From: Candidatus Scalindua sp. SCAELEC01
GTDB taxonomy: Bacteria > Planctomycetota > Brocadiia > Brocadiales > Scalinduaceae
NCBI GenBank assembly: GCA_004282745.1
Contig: SHMT01000018.1
Location: 29,209 to 93,208, forward strand
Length of the DNA stretch: 64,000 nt
Direction of reading: 5' to 3'
Shown here: positions 63,877 through 64,000 of the stretch, piece after piece
How the letters are laid out: each line of letters begins with the position of its first letter
How positions within the stretch are numbered: the stretch's first letter is position 1
Translations under genes and position numbers: made by a program
Notes under the pieces: model-generated
The model's database searches: none
Told to the model about the DNA's origin: nothing
What the model saw: only the letters and a program-made list of their open reading frames with translations

Positions 63877-64000
63877 TGTTAGCGGCGGTGTGAAAATGCT
63901 GTGAAAAAGGCGGTTTAAAAATGTGGCAGAGATGCCATGGACTTAAGCCTCGATCCGGTCTTTCATGCGATAGCTTTTTCCCTCGATAACCACTGTTTCA
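63877..64000 (-). mobile_element. IS21-family element end (runs off window)
   Basis: It starts TGTTAGCGGCGGTGTGAAAA, typical of an IS21-type terminus (TG...CA), followed by repeated GTGAAAA-like motifs. The minus strand immediately after encodes the C-terminal tail of an IstB-like helper ATPase. The far end lies outside the window. Confidence 0.7.
63943..64000 (-). CDS. istB: IstB-like helper ATPase, C-terminal tail (partial)
   Basis: The minus strand from 63999 reads ETVVIEGKSYRMKDRIEA and then TAA at 63943-63945. GxSYRMRD-like ends are typical of IstB, the ATPase that assists the IS21 transposase. Only 18 residues are in the window, so the assignment rests on this tail and on the adjoining IS-like terminus. 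Confidence 0.65.
   Translation of the reverse strand, partial: ETVVIEGKSYRMKDRIEA

Overview
The window reads as chromosome from a low-GC planctomycete. An anammox (Brocadiales) bacterium, possibly 'Candidatus Scalindua', is my best guess. This is inference from gene content, not from a marker gene: siroheme-dependent heme synthesis genes, a large membrane pyrophosphatase next to a TPR membrane protein of a type I associate with planctomycetes, an LpxK (Gram-negative lipid A), and many long secreted proteins. No rRNA, tRNA, CRISPR array or prophage was recognised.

Layout. 0-3.1 kb: sulfur-handling genes (two rhodanese proteins and a decayed CoA-disulfide-reductase tail) and a zinc alcohol dehydrogenase. 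3.5-9.5 kb: CBM48 protein, DksA-like protein, ornithine cyclodeaminase family protein, secreted hypothetical, lpxK, pentapeptide-repeat protein. 9.6-16.2 kb: phosphohexomutase, Cys-cluster protein, a pair of M16 peptidases (one lacking the zinc motif), CoaB-like protein. 16.3-24.1 kb: a heme/siroheme neighbourhood (ferredoxin/siroheme-type protein, two siroheme-decarboxylase-type subunits, hemC), with pepD, a PilZ-like protein and aroA between. 24.5-32.6 kb: a minus-strand surface locus, with a collagen-like S74 protein, a 1688-residue RHS protein with four BACON-like repeats, and a small overlapping YD-repeat/thrombospondin-3 protein. 33-40.8 kb: TatD-radical SAM fusion, fabD, DUF900-type hydrolase, secreted and membrane hypotheticals, cysH. 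41-50.1 kb: der, yacG, fmdB, grpE, dnaJ, then groEL2, groES, groEL1, and a DtxR-type regulator. 50.2-55 kb: hybrid histidine kinase with a degenerate receiver, small hypotheticals. 55-60.7 kb: ABC ATPase, permease, TPR membrane protein and hppA, closely spaced on one strand. 60.7-64 kb: zinc-ribbon protein, rsfS with an apparent ACG start, a secreted archaemetzincin, a pile of repeats, and a PatB/MalY aminotransferase interrupted by an IS21-family element running off the window.

The most striking unexplained structure is a set of short non-coding mobile repeats. Family A is a 147-bp MITE-like element with AGTG-type inverted ends and 4-bp target duplications (eight copies or fragments). Family B is a modular palindromic repeat bounded by TATACT/AGTATA. 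Family C is a third dispersed repeat. A 180-bp element with perfect 18-bp inverted ends is inserted in one family B copy, and a family B copy is inserted in one family A copy. Family A copies sit repeatedly at gene 3' ends and in several cases form part of the stop codon.
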